This document shows positions 8,839 through 21,343 of a DNA stretch of 64,000 nt, piece by piece. Below the pieces are notes generated by a model that was not told where the DNA came from, ran no database searches, and worked only from the letters and a program-made list of their open reading frames with translations. Numbering within the stretch: position 1 is the stretch's first letter; every line of letters begins with the position of its first letter. A program made the translations under genes and the position numbers. This DNA is from Methyloversatilis discipulorum (GTDB lineage Bacteria; Pseudomonadota; Gammaproteobacteria; Burkholderiales; Rhodocyclaceae): the NCBI RefSeq assembly GCF_000385375.1, contig NZ_ARVV01000001.1, positions 3,224,001 to 3,288,000 of the forward strand, read 5' to 3'.

Positions 8839-9416
8839 ACCTTCAGCGCAACGTCCAGCAGGCACTGCCGCTGCTGATCCTGATCCTGCTGGTCGGCCTG
8901 ACCATGTGGCTGGAGCGCGCCACGCGCGTCGATGACCGCCCGTCCTCGGGCAAGCTCAGGCACGACCCGGACGTGATCGTCGACAACTTCACCGTGCGCC
9001 GCTTCGACCCGAGCGGCCAGGTGCAGCACACGCTGACCGCGCAGCAGCTGCGTCACTACCCGGACGACGACAGCACCGAACTGGACATGCCCCAGCTGCT
9101 CTACCGCGGCAAGCAGTCGCCGACCCATATCAGTGCCGACCGCGCGCAGTTGCTGAAGGATGGCAAGGAAGCCATCCTGCGCGACAATGTGCGCGTGCTG
9201 CGCGAAGCCAGTCCCGGCAATCCGGAGATGACGCTGGAGACCAGCGTGCTGAACGTCTACCCGGACGACGAGATTGCCCGTACCGACAAGCCGGTGAAGC
9301 TGACGCAGGGCAAATCGGTGGCACACGGTGTCGGCATGGTCGCCGACCGCGTCAAACAGACCTACATACTCGAATCGCGCGTCAAAGCCACCCTCGAAAG
9401 AACCCGCCGCCCATGA
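8835..9416 (+). CDS. lptC: LPS export ABC transporter periplasmic protein LptC
   Basis: A 193-residue bitopic protein that links the LptBFG transporter to LptA. A single N-terminal membrane helix (about residues 10-27, LPLLILILLVGLTMWL) is followed by a periplasmic beta-jellyroll with DVIVDNFTVRRFDPSGQVQHTLTA and the HISADRAQLLKDG segment typical of LptC. The start is TTG 8835 overlapping the kdsC stop; no in-frame ATG lies nearby. It is followed by lptA with a four-base overlap. Confidence 0.9.
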   Translation: MNLQRNVQQALPLLILILLVGLTMWLERATRVDDRPSSGKLRHDPDVIVDNFTVRRFDPSGQVQHTLTAQQLRHYPDDDSTELDMPQLLYRGKQSPTHISADRAQLLKDGKEAILRDNVRVLREASPGNPEMTLETSVLNVYPDDEIARTDKPVKLTQGKSVAHGVGMVADRVKQTYILESRVKATLERTRRP

Positions 9417-9970
9417 CTCTGCGCCCTGCCCTCACCGGCCTGATCCTGCTCAACCTCGTGCTGGCCGCCGGCCTGAGCACGCCCGCCCGCGCCGAGCGCG
9501 CCGACCGCGACAAGCCGGTCAACCTCGAAGCGGACAAGGTGACGGTCGATGACCGCACCCGCACGCACACCTTCGAAGGCAATGTCGTGTTCACGCAGGG
9601 CACGCTGACCATCAAGGCCAACCGCGTCGTGGTGACCCAGGACGCCACCGGCTACCAGAAGGGTGTGGCCACTGGCGGCGAAGGCGGCCTCGCCCGCTTC
9701 CGCCAGAAGCGCGAGGGCCAGGACCTGTGGATGGAGGGCGAGGCGGAGCGCATCGAGCACGACGCCAAGACCGAAATCACCCGCTTCTTCGTGCGCGCCC
9801 ACGTGAAGAGCGGCGGCGACGAAGTGCGCGGCCAGTACATCGAGTACAACTCGATCAGCGAGAACTACACGGTTACCAATTCGGGCGATGCCAAGTCGGT
9901 GCCGTCGGCCGGCGACCAGTCCAAGCGAGTGCGTGCCATCATCCAGCCGAAGTCGGCGCCGAAGGAGTGA
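9413..9970 (+). CDS. lptA: LPS transport periplasmic protein LptA
   Basis: A 185-residue OstA-like protein with a signal peptide (TGLILLNLVLAAGLSTPARA, cut near residue 27). The LptA/OstA hallmarks follow: KPVNLEADKVTVDDRTRTHTFEGNVVFTQGTLTIKANRVVVTQD. It forms the periplasmic bridge that carries LPS to the outer membrane. In many proteobacteria lptB and rpoN follow; here transcription appears to end and a solitary pqqA comes next. Confidence 0.93.
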   Translation: MTLRPALTGLILLNLVLAAGLSTPARAERADRDKPVNLEADKVTVDDRTRTHTFEGNVVFTQGTLTIKANRVVVTQDATGYQKGVATGGEGGLARFRQKREGQDLWMEGEAERIEHDAKTEITRFFVRAHVKSGGDEVRGQYIEYNSISENYTVTNSGDAKSVPSAGDQSKRVRAIIQPKSAPKE

Positions 9971-9977
9971 GGCGCCG

Positions 9978-10006
9978 CCGGGTCATGAAAATCATGACCC
10001 GGTTTT
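9978..10006 (+). terminator. Terminator-like perfect hairpin after lptA
   Basis: CCGGGTCATGA, loop AAA, TCATGACCCGG, then TTTT. It is an 11-bp perfect stem with a four-T tail, eight bases after the lptA stop. It separates the LPS operon from pqqA. Confidence 0.65.
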
Positions 10007-10107
10007 CAGCGGCGGCTGGAGGTCGCACCTTCGCTTCCTGTCCATACTCTGATCCAGACACGGCAACCGCTGTGTCTTTCAAGAAGTACAACATGACGGA
10101 GAGAGAT

Positions 10108-10182
10108 ATGAACTGGGAAACCCCGAAGGCCACCGACCTGCGTTTCGGCTTCGAAATCACGATGTACGTTGCCAACCGCTGA
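10108..10182 (+). CDS. pqqA: PQQ precursor peptide PqqA (orphan)
   Basis: A 24-residue peptide that begins MNWETPKATDLRFGFEITMY and continues VANR. It carries the invariant Glu16 and Tyr20 spaced E-x-x-x-Y, which PqqE and later enzymes join and oxidise to make pyrroloquinoline quinone. The start at 10108 follows GGAGAGA at good distance; an in-frame ATG at 10093 would add five residues. It is monocistronic, between two hairpins, with no pqqB-F gene in the window. It is too short for ordinary gene callers. PQQ serves periplasmic methanol, ethanol or glucose dehydrogenases, so such an enzyme is expected elsewhere in the genome. Confidence 0.93.
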   Translation: MNWETPKATDLRFGFEITMYVANR

Positions 10183-10200
10183 TACGCGGCTGCAACAGGA

Positions 10201-10230
10201 AAAAACGGCGGCGTTCCCGCCGTTTTTTTT
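10201..10230 (+). terminator. Intrinsic terminator of pqqA
   Basis: AAAAACGGCGG, loop CGTTC, CCGCCGTTTTTTTT. A strong rho-independent terminator 18 bases after the pqqA stop, so pqqA is a single-gene transcript. Confidence 0.88.
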
Positions 10231-10318
10231 CGCCCGTACATCCCGTGCGGGGCGGGAACTGCATCGTCCGCAGGTGTTCCGATATCAGCGAACCGTGATT
10301 AACATGCCGAAGGCTTAG

Positions 10319-10376
10319 GGTCTGTTGCCATTGAATCGGGAATCGCGCGCGGCCCGTGATTCAATGGCAACAGACC
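10319..10376. repeat. Perfect 19-bp inverted repeat (58-bp hairpin or mini-element)
   Basis: The left arm GGTCTGTTGCCATTGAATC (10319-10337) is mirrored exactly by 10358-10376 around a 20-base GC-rich spacer. It lies just upstream of the HD-GYP gene and after pqqA. It lacks a T tail, so it does not look like a terminator. A palindromic mini-element derived from transposon ends or a regulatory hairpin are the alternatives. Confidence 0.8.
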
Positions 10377-10399
10377 TTGGGGCCTGATCACAGGAGACG

Positions 10400-11527
10400 A
10401 TGGTGACGGACGCAGACCAGGGCGCGGGGCGGACGACCAGACAGACCATACTGGTTGCCGACGACACGCCGGAAAACATCGACCTGCTGAGCGCCCTGCT
10501 GCGCCAGGACTACCGGGTCAAGGTGGCCACCAGCGGCGAGAAGGCGCTGGCCATCGTCAATTCGACCGAGCCGCCCGACCTCATCCTGCTCGACATCATG
10601 ATGCCCGGCATGAACGGTTACGACGTATGCCGCCGCATCAAGGCCAACCCGGACCGGCGCGGCATTCCCATCATCTTCGTCACCGCGATGACCTCGATCG
10701 AGGACGAACGCCTCGGGCTGGAGGTCGGTGCCGTCGACTACATCACCAAGCCGATCAGTCCGCCCATCGTCAGTGCGCGCGTGCGCACCCATCTGGCGCT
10801 GTACGACCAGACACGGGCGCTGGAAGACCGCGTACGCGAGCGCACCGCCGAACTGTTCGCATCGCGCCAGCAGATCATCCGCCGGCTCGGCCGCGCCGCC
10901 GAATTCCGCGACAACGAAACCGGCAATCACGTCATCCGCATGAGCTATTACGCGCGGCTGATCGCGCAGGCGATCGGCCTCGGGCCGGAGGCGACCGAAC
11001 TGCTGTTCAACACGGCATCGATGCACGACATCGGCAAGATCGGCATTCCCGACGCCGTGCTGCTGAAGCCGGGCCCGCTGAGCAAGGCGGAGTGGGCGGT
11101 GATGCGACAGCACCCCGAGATCGGCGCCGAAATCATCGGCGAGCACGACGACGAACTGCTGCAGACCGCGCGCACCATCGCCCTCACCCACCACGAGCGC
11201 TTCGACGGCAGCGGTTACCCGCGCGGCCTGATCGGTGAGAACATTCCGCTGTTCGGCCGCATCGTCGCCATCGCCGATGTGTTCGACGCGCTGATGACCG
11301 CGCGACCGTACAAGCCGGCGATGCCGATCGACGAAACGCTGCAGGTGATGGGCCGCAACACCGGCCTGCATTTCGACCCGGCCCTGATGGAGGTGCTGCC
11401 GTCGGTACTGCCGGACATGCTGCGCATCAATGCCACCTACGCCGACACGCACGGCCCGATGACCGACGTCGACGTGCCGGTGGCCGAACCGGGCGACAGC
11501 GGCGAGGGCGCCGCCCTGCCGGCCTGA
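10400..11527 (+). CDS. Response regulator with HD-GYP phosphodiesterase domain (RpfG family)
   Basis: A 375-residue two-domain protein. The receiver domain (about residues 16-130) has phosphorylation site Asp65 (LLDIMMPGMNGY) and a Lys in ITKPIS. A coiled linker leads to an HD-GYP domain (about 155-350) with HD at 209-210, HHE at 264-266 and an intact GYP at 272-274. Characterised relatives hydrolyse cyclic-di-GMP. AGGAGACG precedes the ATG. It converges with the hybrid kinase, only four bases between stops, and that kinase is a plausible but unproven partner. Confidence 0.93.
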   Translation: MVTDADQGAGRTTRQTILVADDTPENIDLLSALLRQDYRVKVATSGEKALAIVNSTEPPDLILLDIMMPGMNGYDVCRRIKANPDRRGIPIIFVTAMTSIEDERLGLEVGAVDYITKPISPPIVSARVRTHLALYDQTRALEDRVRERTAELFASRQQIIRRLGRAAEFRDNETGNHVIRMSYYARLIAQAIGLGPEATELLFNTASMHDIGKIGIPDAVLLKPGPLSKAEWAVMRQHPEIGAEIIGEHDDELLQTARTIALTHHERFDGSGYPRGLIGENIPLFGRIVAIADVFDALMTARPYKPAMPIDETLQVMGRNTGLHFDPALMEVLPSVLPDMLRINATYADTHGPMTDVDVPVAEPGDSGEGAALPA

Positions 11528-11531
11528 GGCC

Positions 11532-15554
<4,023 letters not shown>

Positions 15555-15845
15555 CGGCTGTATTCTCTTTGGCGCGGGGGCTTCCGGTGTCGGATCCGTC
15601 GATCGGATGGGCCTCCCGCGTGCGCACCGGTGACCCATCGTTATCGGCCGCCGACCGCACATCTTGACCGGGGCACAGCCTACGCCTTCGGCGCCCTCTC
15701 CGGGGCACGATGGCCCCTGTGGCACGGTCCAGGGTGACCTAGGTTACCGATCGCAAGGCCGCAGGCGGGCTATACATCGTCCCGTACCGCCGGCGCAGCG
15801 CAGCGCCGTACGGCATTCCGGCCGCACTTTTGGAAGAACGGACCC
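15555..15845. other. Divergent intergenic region (hybrid kinase <> hydrolase)
   Basis: About 290 bases carrying both divergent promoters. I see no convincing -35/-10 pair, hairpin or small reading frame; GGGCTATACATCG near 15768 is a weak -10 candidate toward the right. Confidence 0.4.
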
Positions 15846-16715
15846 ATGACCCGAGACAGCCTGCAGATCGAAAGCTTCTTCGACGCAGCGACCAACACGG
15901 TGAGCTACATCGTGTTCGATCGCTCAACCCACGCCTGCGCCGTGGTCGACAGCGTGCTCGACTACGACCCCAAATCGGGGCGCACGTCGACTGCGTCGGC
16001 CGATCGCATCATCGCCCGCGTACGCGAACTGGGCGCGCGACTGGAATGGATACTGGAAACCCACGTCCATGCCGACCACCTTTCGGCCGCACCGTGGATC
16101 AAGCAGCAGCTGGGCGGCCGGCTGGGCATCGGCGAGCACATCGTCACCGTGCAGCAGGTGTTCGGCAAGCTGTTCAACGCCGGCACCGAGTTCGAGCGCG
16201 ACGGCAGCCAGTTCGACCATCTGTTCCGCGATGGTGAAACCTTCACGATAGGCAGCCTGCAGGCGCGTGCACTGCATACGCCGGGGCACACGCCGGCCTG
16301 CATGTCCTATCTGATCGAGGACGCGGCCTTCGTCGGCGACACGCTGTTCATGCCCGACTATGGCACCGCGCGCTGCGACTTCCCGGGCGGGGATGCGCGC
16401 ACGCTGTATCGCTCCATCCGCACGCTGCTGGCGCTGCCGCCGGAAACCCGGCTGTTCATGTGTCACGACTACATGCCGGACGGCCGCGCGCCGTGCTGGG
16501 AAACGACGGTGGCCGACGAGCGCGCGCACAACATCCACGTGCACGACGGCGTATCGGAGGAAGACTTCGTCGCCATGCGCACCGCGCGCGACGCGACGCT
16601 GGACATGCCGGTGCTCATCCTGCCGTCGGTGCAGGTGAACATGCGCGCCGGCCATCTGCCGCCGCCTGAGGACAATGGCACGCGTTATCTGAAGATTCCG
16701 CTCGATGCGCTCTGA
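15846..16715 (+). CDS. MBL-fold hydrolase, persulfide dioxygenase-like (Blh/ETHE1 type)
   Basis: A 289-residue metallo-beta-lactamase-fold protein. Metal ligands are visible in ETHVHADHLS (His73, His75, Asp77, His78), the HTPGHTPACMSY segment, FVGDTLFMPDYGTARCDFPGG and MCHDYMP. This pattern, including PDYGTARCDFPGG, is that of ETHE1/Blh persulfide dioxygenases, which oxidise glutathione persulfide to sulfite in the cytoplasm. The adjacent overlapping SulP anion transporter fits a sulfur-handling pair (inference). A TGGAAGAACGG box precedes the ATG. Confidence 0.85.
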   Translation: MTRDSLQIESFFDAATNTVSYIVFDRSTHACAVVDSVLDYDPKSGRTSTASADRIIARVRELGARLEWILETHVHADHLSAAPWIKQQLGGRLGIGEHIVTVQQVFGKLFNAGTEFERDGSQFDHLFRDGETFTIGSLQARALHTPGHTPACMSYLIEDAAFVGDTLFMPDYGTARCDFPGGDARTLYRSIRTLLALPPETRLFMCHDYMPDGRAPCWETTVADERAHNIHVHDGVSEEDFVAMRTARDATLDMPVLILPSVQVNMRAGHLPPPEDNGTRYLKIPLDAL

Positions 16716-18549
16716 CGCGAAGGCCACCGGGCGCGGCACAATCGACGTCGTGAACACCGGAACTTCGCACACCGACGGCCAGGCCACCCGGAACAGCGCA
16801 CACGCACCGGCCCGCCGCGTCCGCGGTCTGGCGCGCTGGCTGCCGGTGCTCGACTGGGCACCGCGCTACGACCGCCCGGCCTTCGGCGCCGACCTGCTGG
16901 CTTCGCTCATCGTGACGCTGATGCTGATCCCGCAGAGTCTGGCCTACGCCCAGCTCGCCGGCCTGCCGCCGCACATCGGTCTGTACGCCAGCATCGCACC
17001 GCTGTTCGCCTATGCGCTGTTCGGCAGCAGCCACGCGCTGTCGGTCGGCCCGGTCGCGGTGGTGTCGCTGATGACGGCGGCCGCCGTTGGCGGGCTGGGC
17101 ATCGCCGACGAGGCGGCGCGGCTGCAGGCGGCGCTGACGCTGGCCGCGCTGTCCGGCCTAATGCTCGTCGTGATGGGCGTGCTGCGGCTGGGCTTTCTCG
17201 CCAGCTTCCTGAGCCACCCGGTGGTATCGGGCTTCCTCACCGCGTCGGCGCTGCTGATTACGCTGAGCCAGCTCAAGCACCTGCTGGGCATACGCGCCGA
17301 CGGCGACACGCTGCCGGAACTGCTGCCGCCTCTGCTCGCCGGGCTGCCCGCCATCCACCTGCCGACCGCCGCACTCGGCACCGGCGTACTGGTGTTCCTG
17401 TACTGGACGCGCACCCGCCTCAAGCCGCTGCTTGTCCGGCTCGGCGCTGGCGCGCGCACCGCCGACACCTGTGCCAAGGCCGGGCCGGTGCTGGCCGTGC
17501 TCGGCAGCACATTGCTGATGTGGGCGCTGCGACTGGACGAAGCGGGTGTGCGCAAGGTGGGCGACATTCCGGCCGGCCTGCCGCCGCTGACCCTGCCCTC
17601 ACTCGATCCGGCACTGCTGTCGCAGCTGGCGCTGCCGGCGCTGCTGATCAGCATCATCGGTTTCGTCGAATCGGTGTCGGTGGCGCAGACCTTCGCCGCC
17701 AAGCGCCGGCTGCGCATCGAACCCGACCAGGAGCTGATCGGCCTTGGCGCGGCCAACCTGGCAGCAGCGGCAACCGGCGGCTATCCGGTGACCGGCGGGC
17801 TGTCGCGTTCGGTGGTCAATTTCGACGCCGGTGCAGCAACACCGGCAGCCGGCGCCTTCACCGCGGTCGGCATCGCGCTGGCATCGCTGACGCTGACGCC
17901 GGCGTTGCACTACCTGCCGCAGGCCACGCTGGCCGCCACCATCGTGGTCGCCATCCTGACGCTGGTCGATGCCGACACGCTGCGCCGCACCTGGCGCAGT
18001 TCGCCGCCCGACTTCCTGGCTGCCGCCACGACGCTGGTCGTCACCCTGCTGTTCGGCGTCGAAGCCGGCGTCAGCGCCGGCGTCGTGCTGACGTTGCTGA
18101 ATCACCTGTGGCACGCCAGCCGTCCGCACATGGCGGTGGTCGGTCGGGTGCCCGGTACCGAGCACTACCGTAACGTCGAGCGCCACGCGGTCGATACCGA
18201 TCCGTCGCTGATCGGCCTGCGCGTCGACGAAGGTCTGAACTTCATGAACGCCCGCCAGGTGGAGGACCGCATCCTGGCGCTGGTCGCCGCGCAACCGTCG
18301 GTGCGCAACGTGGTGCTGATGTGTTCGGCGGTCAACGACATCGATGCCAGCGCGCTCGAAATGCTGGAGAGCGTGGTGCACCGTCTGAAGGACATGGGGG
18401 TGCTGCTGCACCTGTCCGAAGTGAAGGGCCCGGTGATGGACAAGCTGGAACGCACCGACCTGCTGCCCCATCTGGGCGGCCAGGTATTCCTGTCACATCA
18501 CGCGGCGGTTACTGCGCTGACTGCCGGAGCTTGTCCACCTCGGCCCTGA
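16705..18549 (+). CDS. SulP family anion permease with STAS domain
   Basis: A 614-residue transporter. After a hydrophilic N-terminus, residues about 65-450 form 11-14 helices with the SulP signatures DLLASLIVTLMLIPQSLAYAQLAGLPP and VGPVAVVSLMT. The C-terminal STAS domain (about 475-605) contains NVVLMCSAVNDIDASALEML. SulP proteins carry sulfate, bicarbonate or related anions; the substrate is not evident. The ATG at 16705 overlaps the preceding gene by 11 bases; GTG 16750 is an alternative start. The gene ends within the convergent ankyrin gene (41-base overlap). Confidence 0.9.
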   Translation: MRSDAKATGRGTIDVVNTGTSHTDGQATRNSAHAPARRVRGLARWLPVLDWAPRYDRPAFGADLLASLIVTLMLIPQSLAYAQLAGLPPHIGLYASIAPLFAYALFGSSHALSVGPVAVVSLMTAAAVGGLGIADEAARLQAALTLAALSGLMLVVMGVLRLGFLASFLSHPVVSGFLTASALLITLSQLKHLLGIRADGDTLPELLPPLLAGLPAIHLPTAALGTGVLVFLYWTRTRLKPLLVRLGAGARTADTCAKAGPVLAVLGSTLLMWALRLDEAGVRKVGDIPAGLPPLTLPSLDPALLSQLALPALLISIIGFVESVSVAQTFAAKRRLRIEPDQELIGLGAANLAAAATGGYPVTGGLSRSVVNFDAGAATPAAGAFTAVGIALASLTLTPALHYLPQATLAATIVVAILTLVDADTLRRTWRSSPPDFLAAATTLVVTLLFGVEAGVSAGVVLTLLNHLWHASRPHMAVVGRVPGTEHYRNVERHAVDTDPSLIGLRVDEGLNFMNARQVEDRILALVAAQPSVRNVVLMCSAVNDIDASALEMLESVVHRLKDMGVLLHLSEVKGPVMDKLERTDLLPHLGGQVFLSHHAAVTALTAGACPPRP

Positions 18550-19585
18550 AGCGGCGGCGCAGTTCTTCGGTCGGCTGACCTTTCGCCTGCGCCGCCTGGA
18601 TGGCGCGCAGGATGTCGACCGCGCCGGCGTCCTCGGCCAGGGTCTGCACCGCTGGCGTGGCCGCACCGGCGACCAGTTCGGCGCGCTCGGCACCGGCCTT
18701 GCCGCGTTTGGCCGAAATGACCAGCGCCGACGGCGCCGCCTTCACCGTCTGTTTCGCCGACGTCTTGCGATGGCGCTCGACCGCCGCCATGAACTGGCGA
18801 CGCAAGGCCTCGGTCGGCTTGCCCTGGGCCTCGGCCTGACGCAGCTTGTTCAGCAGTTCGCTCACTTCGGGCGGCGCCGGGATCGATGCCTGCGGCGGCG
18901 GCGCCGGTGCGGCCACCGGCGGTGCGCTGACCGCCTCGGCCACGTTCTCCGGCGGGGCCACCAGCGTCGCGATCTTCAGCCGGTTGTAGCGCAGCGCCCA
19001 GGCCAGCGCGTTCTCGCCACGGTCGGACACCGCGGTGGTGCTGGCGCCAGCGTCGACCAGCGCTTTCACGATGCCCTCGTTGCCCTCGCGCACCGCCATC
19101 ATCAGCGGCGTCGCCAGATTCGGCGCCCGTGCGTCGAGCTTCGCGCCATTGCGCAGCAGCAGATCGACGATGCGCGTCTTGCCGGCGAAAGCGGCGTAAT
19201 GCAGCGCGCTCCAGGTCTTGTCCGGCGGATTGAGCGAGGCGCCGCGCTCGATCAGCCACTCCACCGCCCGCTGGTGGCCCTTCCACGCCGCCAGCGCGAT
19301 CGCCTGCTCGCCGATGCGGCTGACGTAGTCGATATTGGCGCCGCGCTCGACGAACAGCTCCATCAGCCGGATATTGCCTTCGGCCGCAGCGATCATCAGT
19401 CCGCTGCCAGTGACGTCGGCCTCGAAATCGGGCGGCAGCCCTTCGTCCAGCCAGCGGGACGCGGAACGGATGTCGCCCATTTCCATCGCCCGTCCGAAGC
19501 GTGAAGGATCGGGCAGTTCGGCCTGTGCCGATGCCATGAAGAAGGCTGCGCTGACGGTGATCAGCGCGCGTGCGGCCGCATTCAA
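18509..19585 (-). CDS. Secreted ankyrin-repeat protein
   Basis: A 358-residue protein from TTG 19583-19585, preceded by AAGGA at eight bases. This start gives a signal peptide (AARALITVSAAFFMASAQA), so export is predicted. About five ankyrin repeats span residues 45-215, such as GSGLMIAAAEGNIRLMELFVERGA and SALHYAAFAGKTRIVDLLLRNGA. An Ala/Pro linker follows, then two copies of a short repeat (LLNKLRQAEAQGKPTEALRRQF and ILRAIQAAQAKGQPTEELRRRF). Ankyrin repeats mediate protein contacts; no specific role can be assigned. Confidence 0.8.
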   Translation of the reverse strand: MNAAARALITVSAAFFMASAQAELPDPSRFGRAMEMGDIRSASRWLDEGLPPDFEADVTGSGLMIAAAEGNIRLMELFVERGANIDYVSRIGEQAIALAAWKGHQRAVEWLIERGASLNPPDKTWSALHYAAFAGKTRIVDLLLRNGAKLDARAPNLATPLMMAVREGNEGIVKALVDAGASTTAVSDRGENALAWALRYNRLKIATLVAPPENVAEAVSAPPVAAPAPPPQASIPAPPEVSELLNKLRQAEAQGKPTEALRRQFMAAVERHRKTSAKQTVKAAPSALVISAKRGKAGAERAELVAGAATPAVQTLAEDAGAVDILRAIQAAQAKGQPTEELRRRFRAEVDKLRQSAQ

Positions 19586-19635
19586 ATCGTGAGTCCTTGT
19601 GAGAGCCGCCGTCGCGCCGGCGCGGCTGCGGCAAA

Positions 19636-20199
19636 ATGGGGAGGAGTTTACCGACCCCACCTTACGGTTTGTCCCGCCTGAAACTTCCTTTCGCACTTGC
19701 ACTGTCCGCACTGCTGCACGCCGCTCTGCTGTTCTGGCCCCGCACGTCCGACGCCCCGGCCGCGCCGGCGGTCGAGCGGCTGCAAGCGCGCCTGCTCGCG
19801 CCGCGTCCGGCCGAAACGCAGCCGGACGTACCGGTAGCCACACCGCTGCTGAAGGACACGCGCAGCGAGCGCGCCGACGAGGCGCCGCCGGCGCCGGCCG
19901 TCGTGCCCGCGCCGCGCGCGGCTCCGGTCGCCACCGCACGAGCGCGCGAACGCGCGCAACGGCAGCTGAACAGGCATGTGTTCTATCCGCAGGAAGCGAT
20001 AGACGGCGGCCTCGAAGGCGAAGTGAAACTGCGTCTGCTGCTCGACGGCTCGGGCCACGTGATCGACGCCGCCGTGCTGGCCGGCAGCGGCCACCCTCTG
20101 CTCGACCGCGCCGCCCTCGACGCCGCCCGCCAGATCGGCCGTATCGACGCTGGCGGCGCGCGAGAACTGCTGCTGCCGGTGGTGTTCAGGCTGGAGTAG
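19636..20199 (+). CDS. TonB-like energy transducer protein
   Basis: A 187-residue protein with an N-terminal membrane anchor (LPFALALSALLHAALLFW, about residues 17-34), a Pro/Ala-rich periplasmic linker and a C-terminal TonB-type domain (about 112-187: FYPQEAIDGGLEGEVKLRLLLDGSGHVIDAAVLAGSGHPLLDRAALDAAR). TonB proteins pass inner-membrane energy to outer-membrane receptors. No exbB or exbD is next to it. ATG 19636 is used; TTG 19672 (SRLKLPF...) is an alternative start just before the anchor. It is divergent from the ankyrin gene. Confidence 0.82.
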   Translation: MGRSLPTPPYGLSRLKLPFALALSALLHAALLFWPRTSDAPAAPAVERLQARLLAPRPAETQPDVPVATPLLKDTRSERADEAPPAPAVVPAPRAAPVATARARERAQRQLNRHVFYPQEAIDGGLEGEVKLRLLLDGSGHVIDAAVLAGSGHPLLDRAALDAARQIGRIDAGGARELLLPVVFRLE

Positions 20200-20326
20200 C
20201 CCGTATCGACGGCGAATCGAGCGTGCTTCTGTGGACACTGCCTTGGCCGCGACCCGGCCGTTGCCGTCCGCAGGCTGCGATTCAGGCAGCTGTCGGGGTC
20301 AGAAGACCCTCGCACAGGAACCTGGC

Positions 20327-20530
20327 TCAGGCCGGGTCGTCGTCCTGCGGCAGTTCGGGCGTGGTGTCGGGGACGCGGTATTCCTCGTTCGCCCAGGCAC
20401 CGAGGTCAATCTGCTTGCAGCGCATGCTGCAGAAGGGCCGCGCCGGGTTGGAGGGCGCGTACAGCGCTGGTTCGCCACAGCGCGGGCAGACCACCATGCG
20501 GCCGGCGGGGGGTGTTGCGGACGTGCTCAC
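20327..20530 (-). CDS. yacG: DNA gyrase inhibitor YacG
   Basis: A 67-residue zinc-ribbon protein with CPRCG (near 15) and [18 protein letters not shown] (near 34-51), the diagnostic YacG pattern. In E. coli it binds GyrB and inhibits gyrase. Its ATG overlaps the zapD stop (four bases); coaE, zapD and yacG are neighbours in many proteobacteria. Confidence 0.93.
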   Translation of the reverse strand: MSTSATPPAGRMVVCPRCGEPALYAPSNPARPFCSMRCKQIDLGAWANEEYRVPDTTPELPQDDDPA

Positions 20531-21282
20531 AGATTGCAGAAGGTCAGTTCGAAGCCGACGTCGGTGTCGGTGACGCGCGGACGGGCGTGGCCGCCGTGCG
20601 CGATGAAGCGGATGTTCAGCGCGTACTTGTTGGCGCTGATCTCGGGTGTGAAGGGCTCGTTCAGCGGCACGCGCAGGCGCAGCATCTGTGCCGACTTGCC
20701 GCCCATCATCATCTGGAAGGCGCCATTGCCGGCGATCTGCCTCTCCGGCCGGCCGCTGGCGCGCAGCAGGCGCAGCACGATGGTGAGGCCGTCACGGATG
20801 GGCAGCATCGGGTTCAGCCAGCTCGCCAGGTCGGCCTGCCGCGCTGACGCCTCGCGATGCCGCCAGTAGTGGTAGGACGGCAGATCGAACTCGCACAGCC
20901 CGCCCGGAATCGCGGCACGGCTCTTGATGCTCATCAGCCACTCGTTCTCGCGCAGGTACTGACCGATCTTGCCAGCCATCGCGAGCAGTGCGGCACTGGC
21001 CTGCTCGATCTCGTACAGCGCGCCGGACAGCGCCTCTTCGGAAATGTCGGGATTGTTGCGGAAGGACATCAGCGTCTGGCGCTGGCGCTCGAGCTCCTGC
21101 ACCAGATCGACCTTCAGATCGGCCCGCGACGCCACTTCGAGGATTTCGAACAGGCTCACCAGCGCGACATGGTGTTCGTGCGCCCCGTCGCTGCGCATGA
21201 AGTGCTGCGTGCGCTCGAACAGATCCTCCAGGCGCAACAGCGTGCGTATGCGCTCGTTCAGAGGATATTCGTAAGTGATCAC
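20527..21282 (-). CDS. zapD: Cell division protein ZapD
   Basis: A 251-residue protein that cross-links FtsZ filaments at the division ring. Family features include the start [53 protein letters not shown] and the final FELTFCNL. The length matches the family (about 250). It lies between coaE and yacG, the conserved order. Confidence 0.95.
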   Translation of the reverse strand: MITYEYPLNERIRTLLRLEDLFERTQHFMRSDGAHEHHVALVSLFEILEVASRADLKVDLVQELERQRQTLMSFRNNPDISEEALSGALYEIEQASAALLAMAGKIGQYLRENEWLMSIKSRAAIPGGLCEFDLPSYHYWRHREASARQADLASWLNPMLPIRDGLTIVLRLLRASGRPERQIAGNGAFQMMMGGKSAQMLRLRVPLNEPFTPEISANKYALNIRFIAHGGHARPRVTDTDVGFELTFCNL

Positions 21283-21343
21283 AGGGGCTTGTCCGGCACA
21301 AGTTCAAGCAAATTCTGATGATTCTGACCGAAAAGCCGCACAG

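Noticed and set aside
7292..8865. Long minus-strand frames opposite kdsD and kdsC
   Set aside because: kdsD and kdsC have complete conserved motifs; the opposite frames have none.
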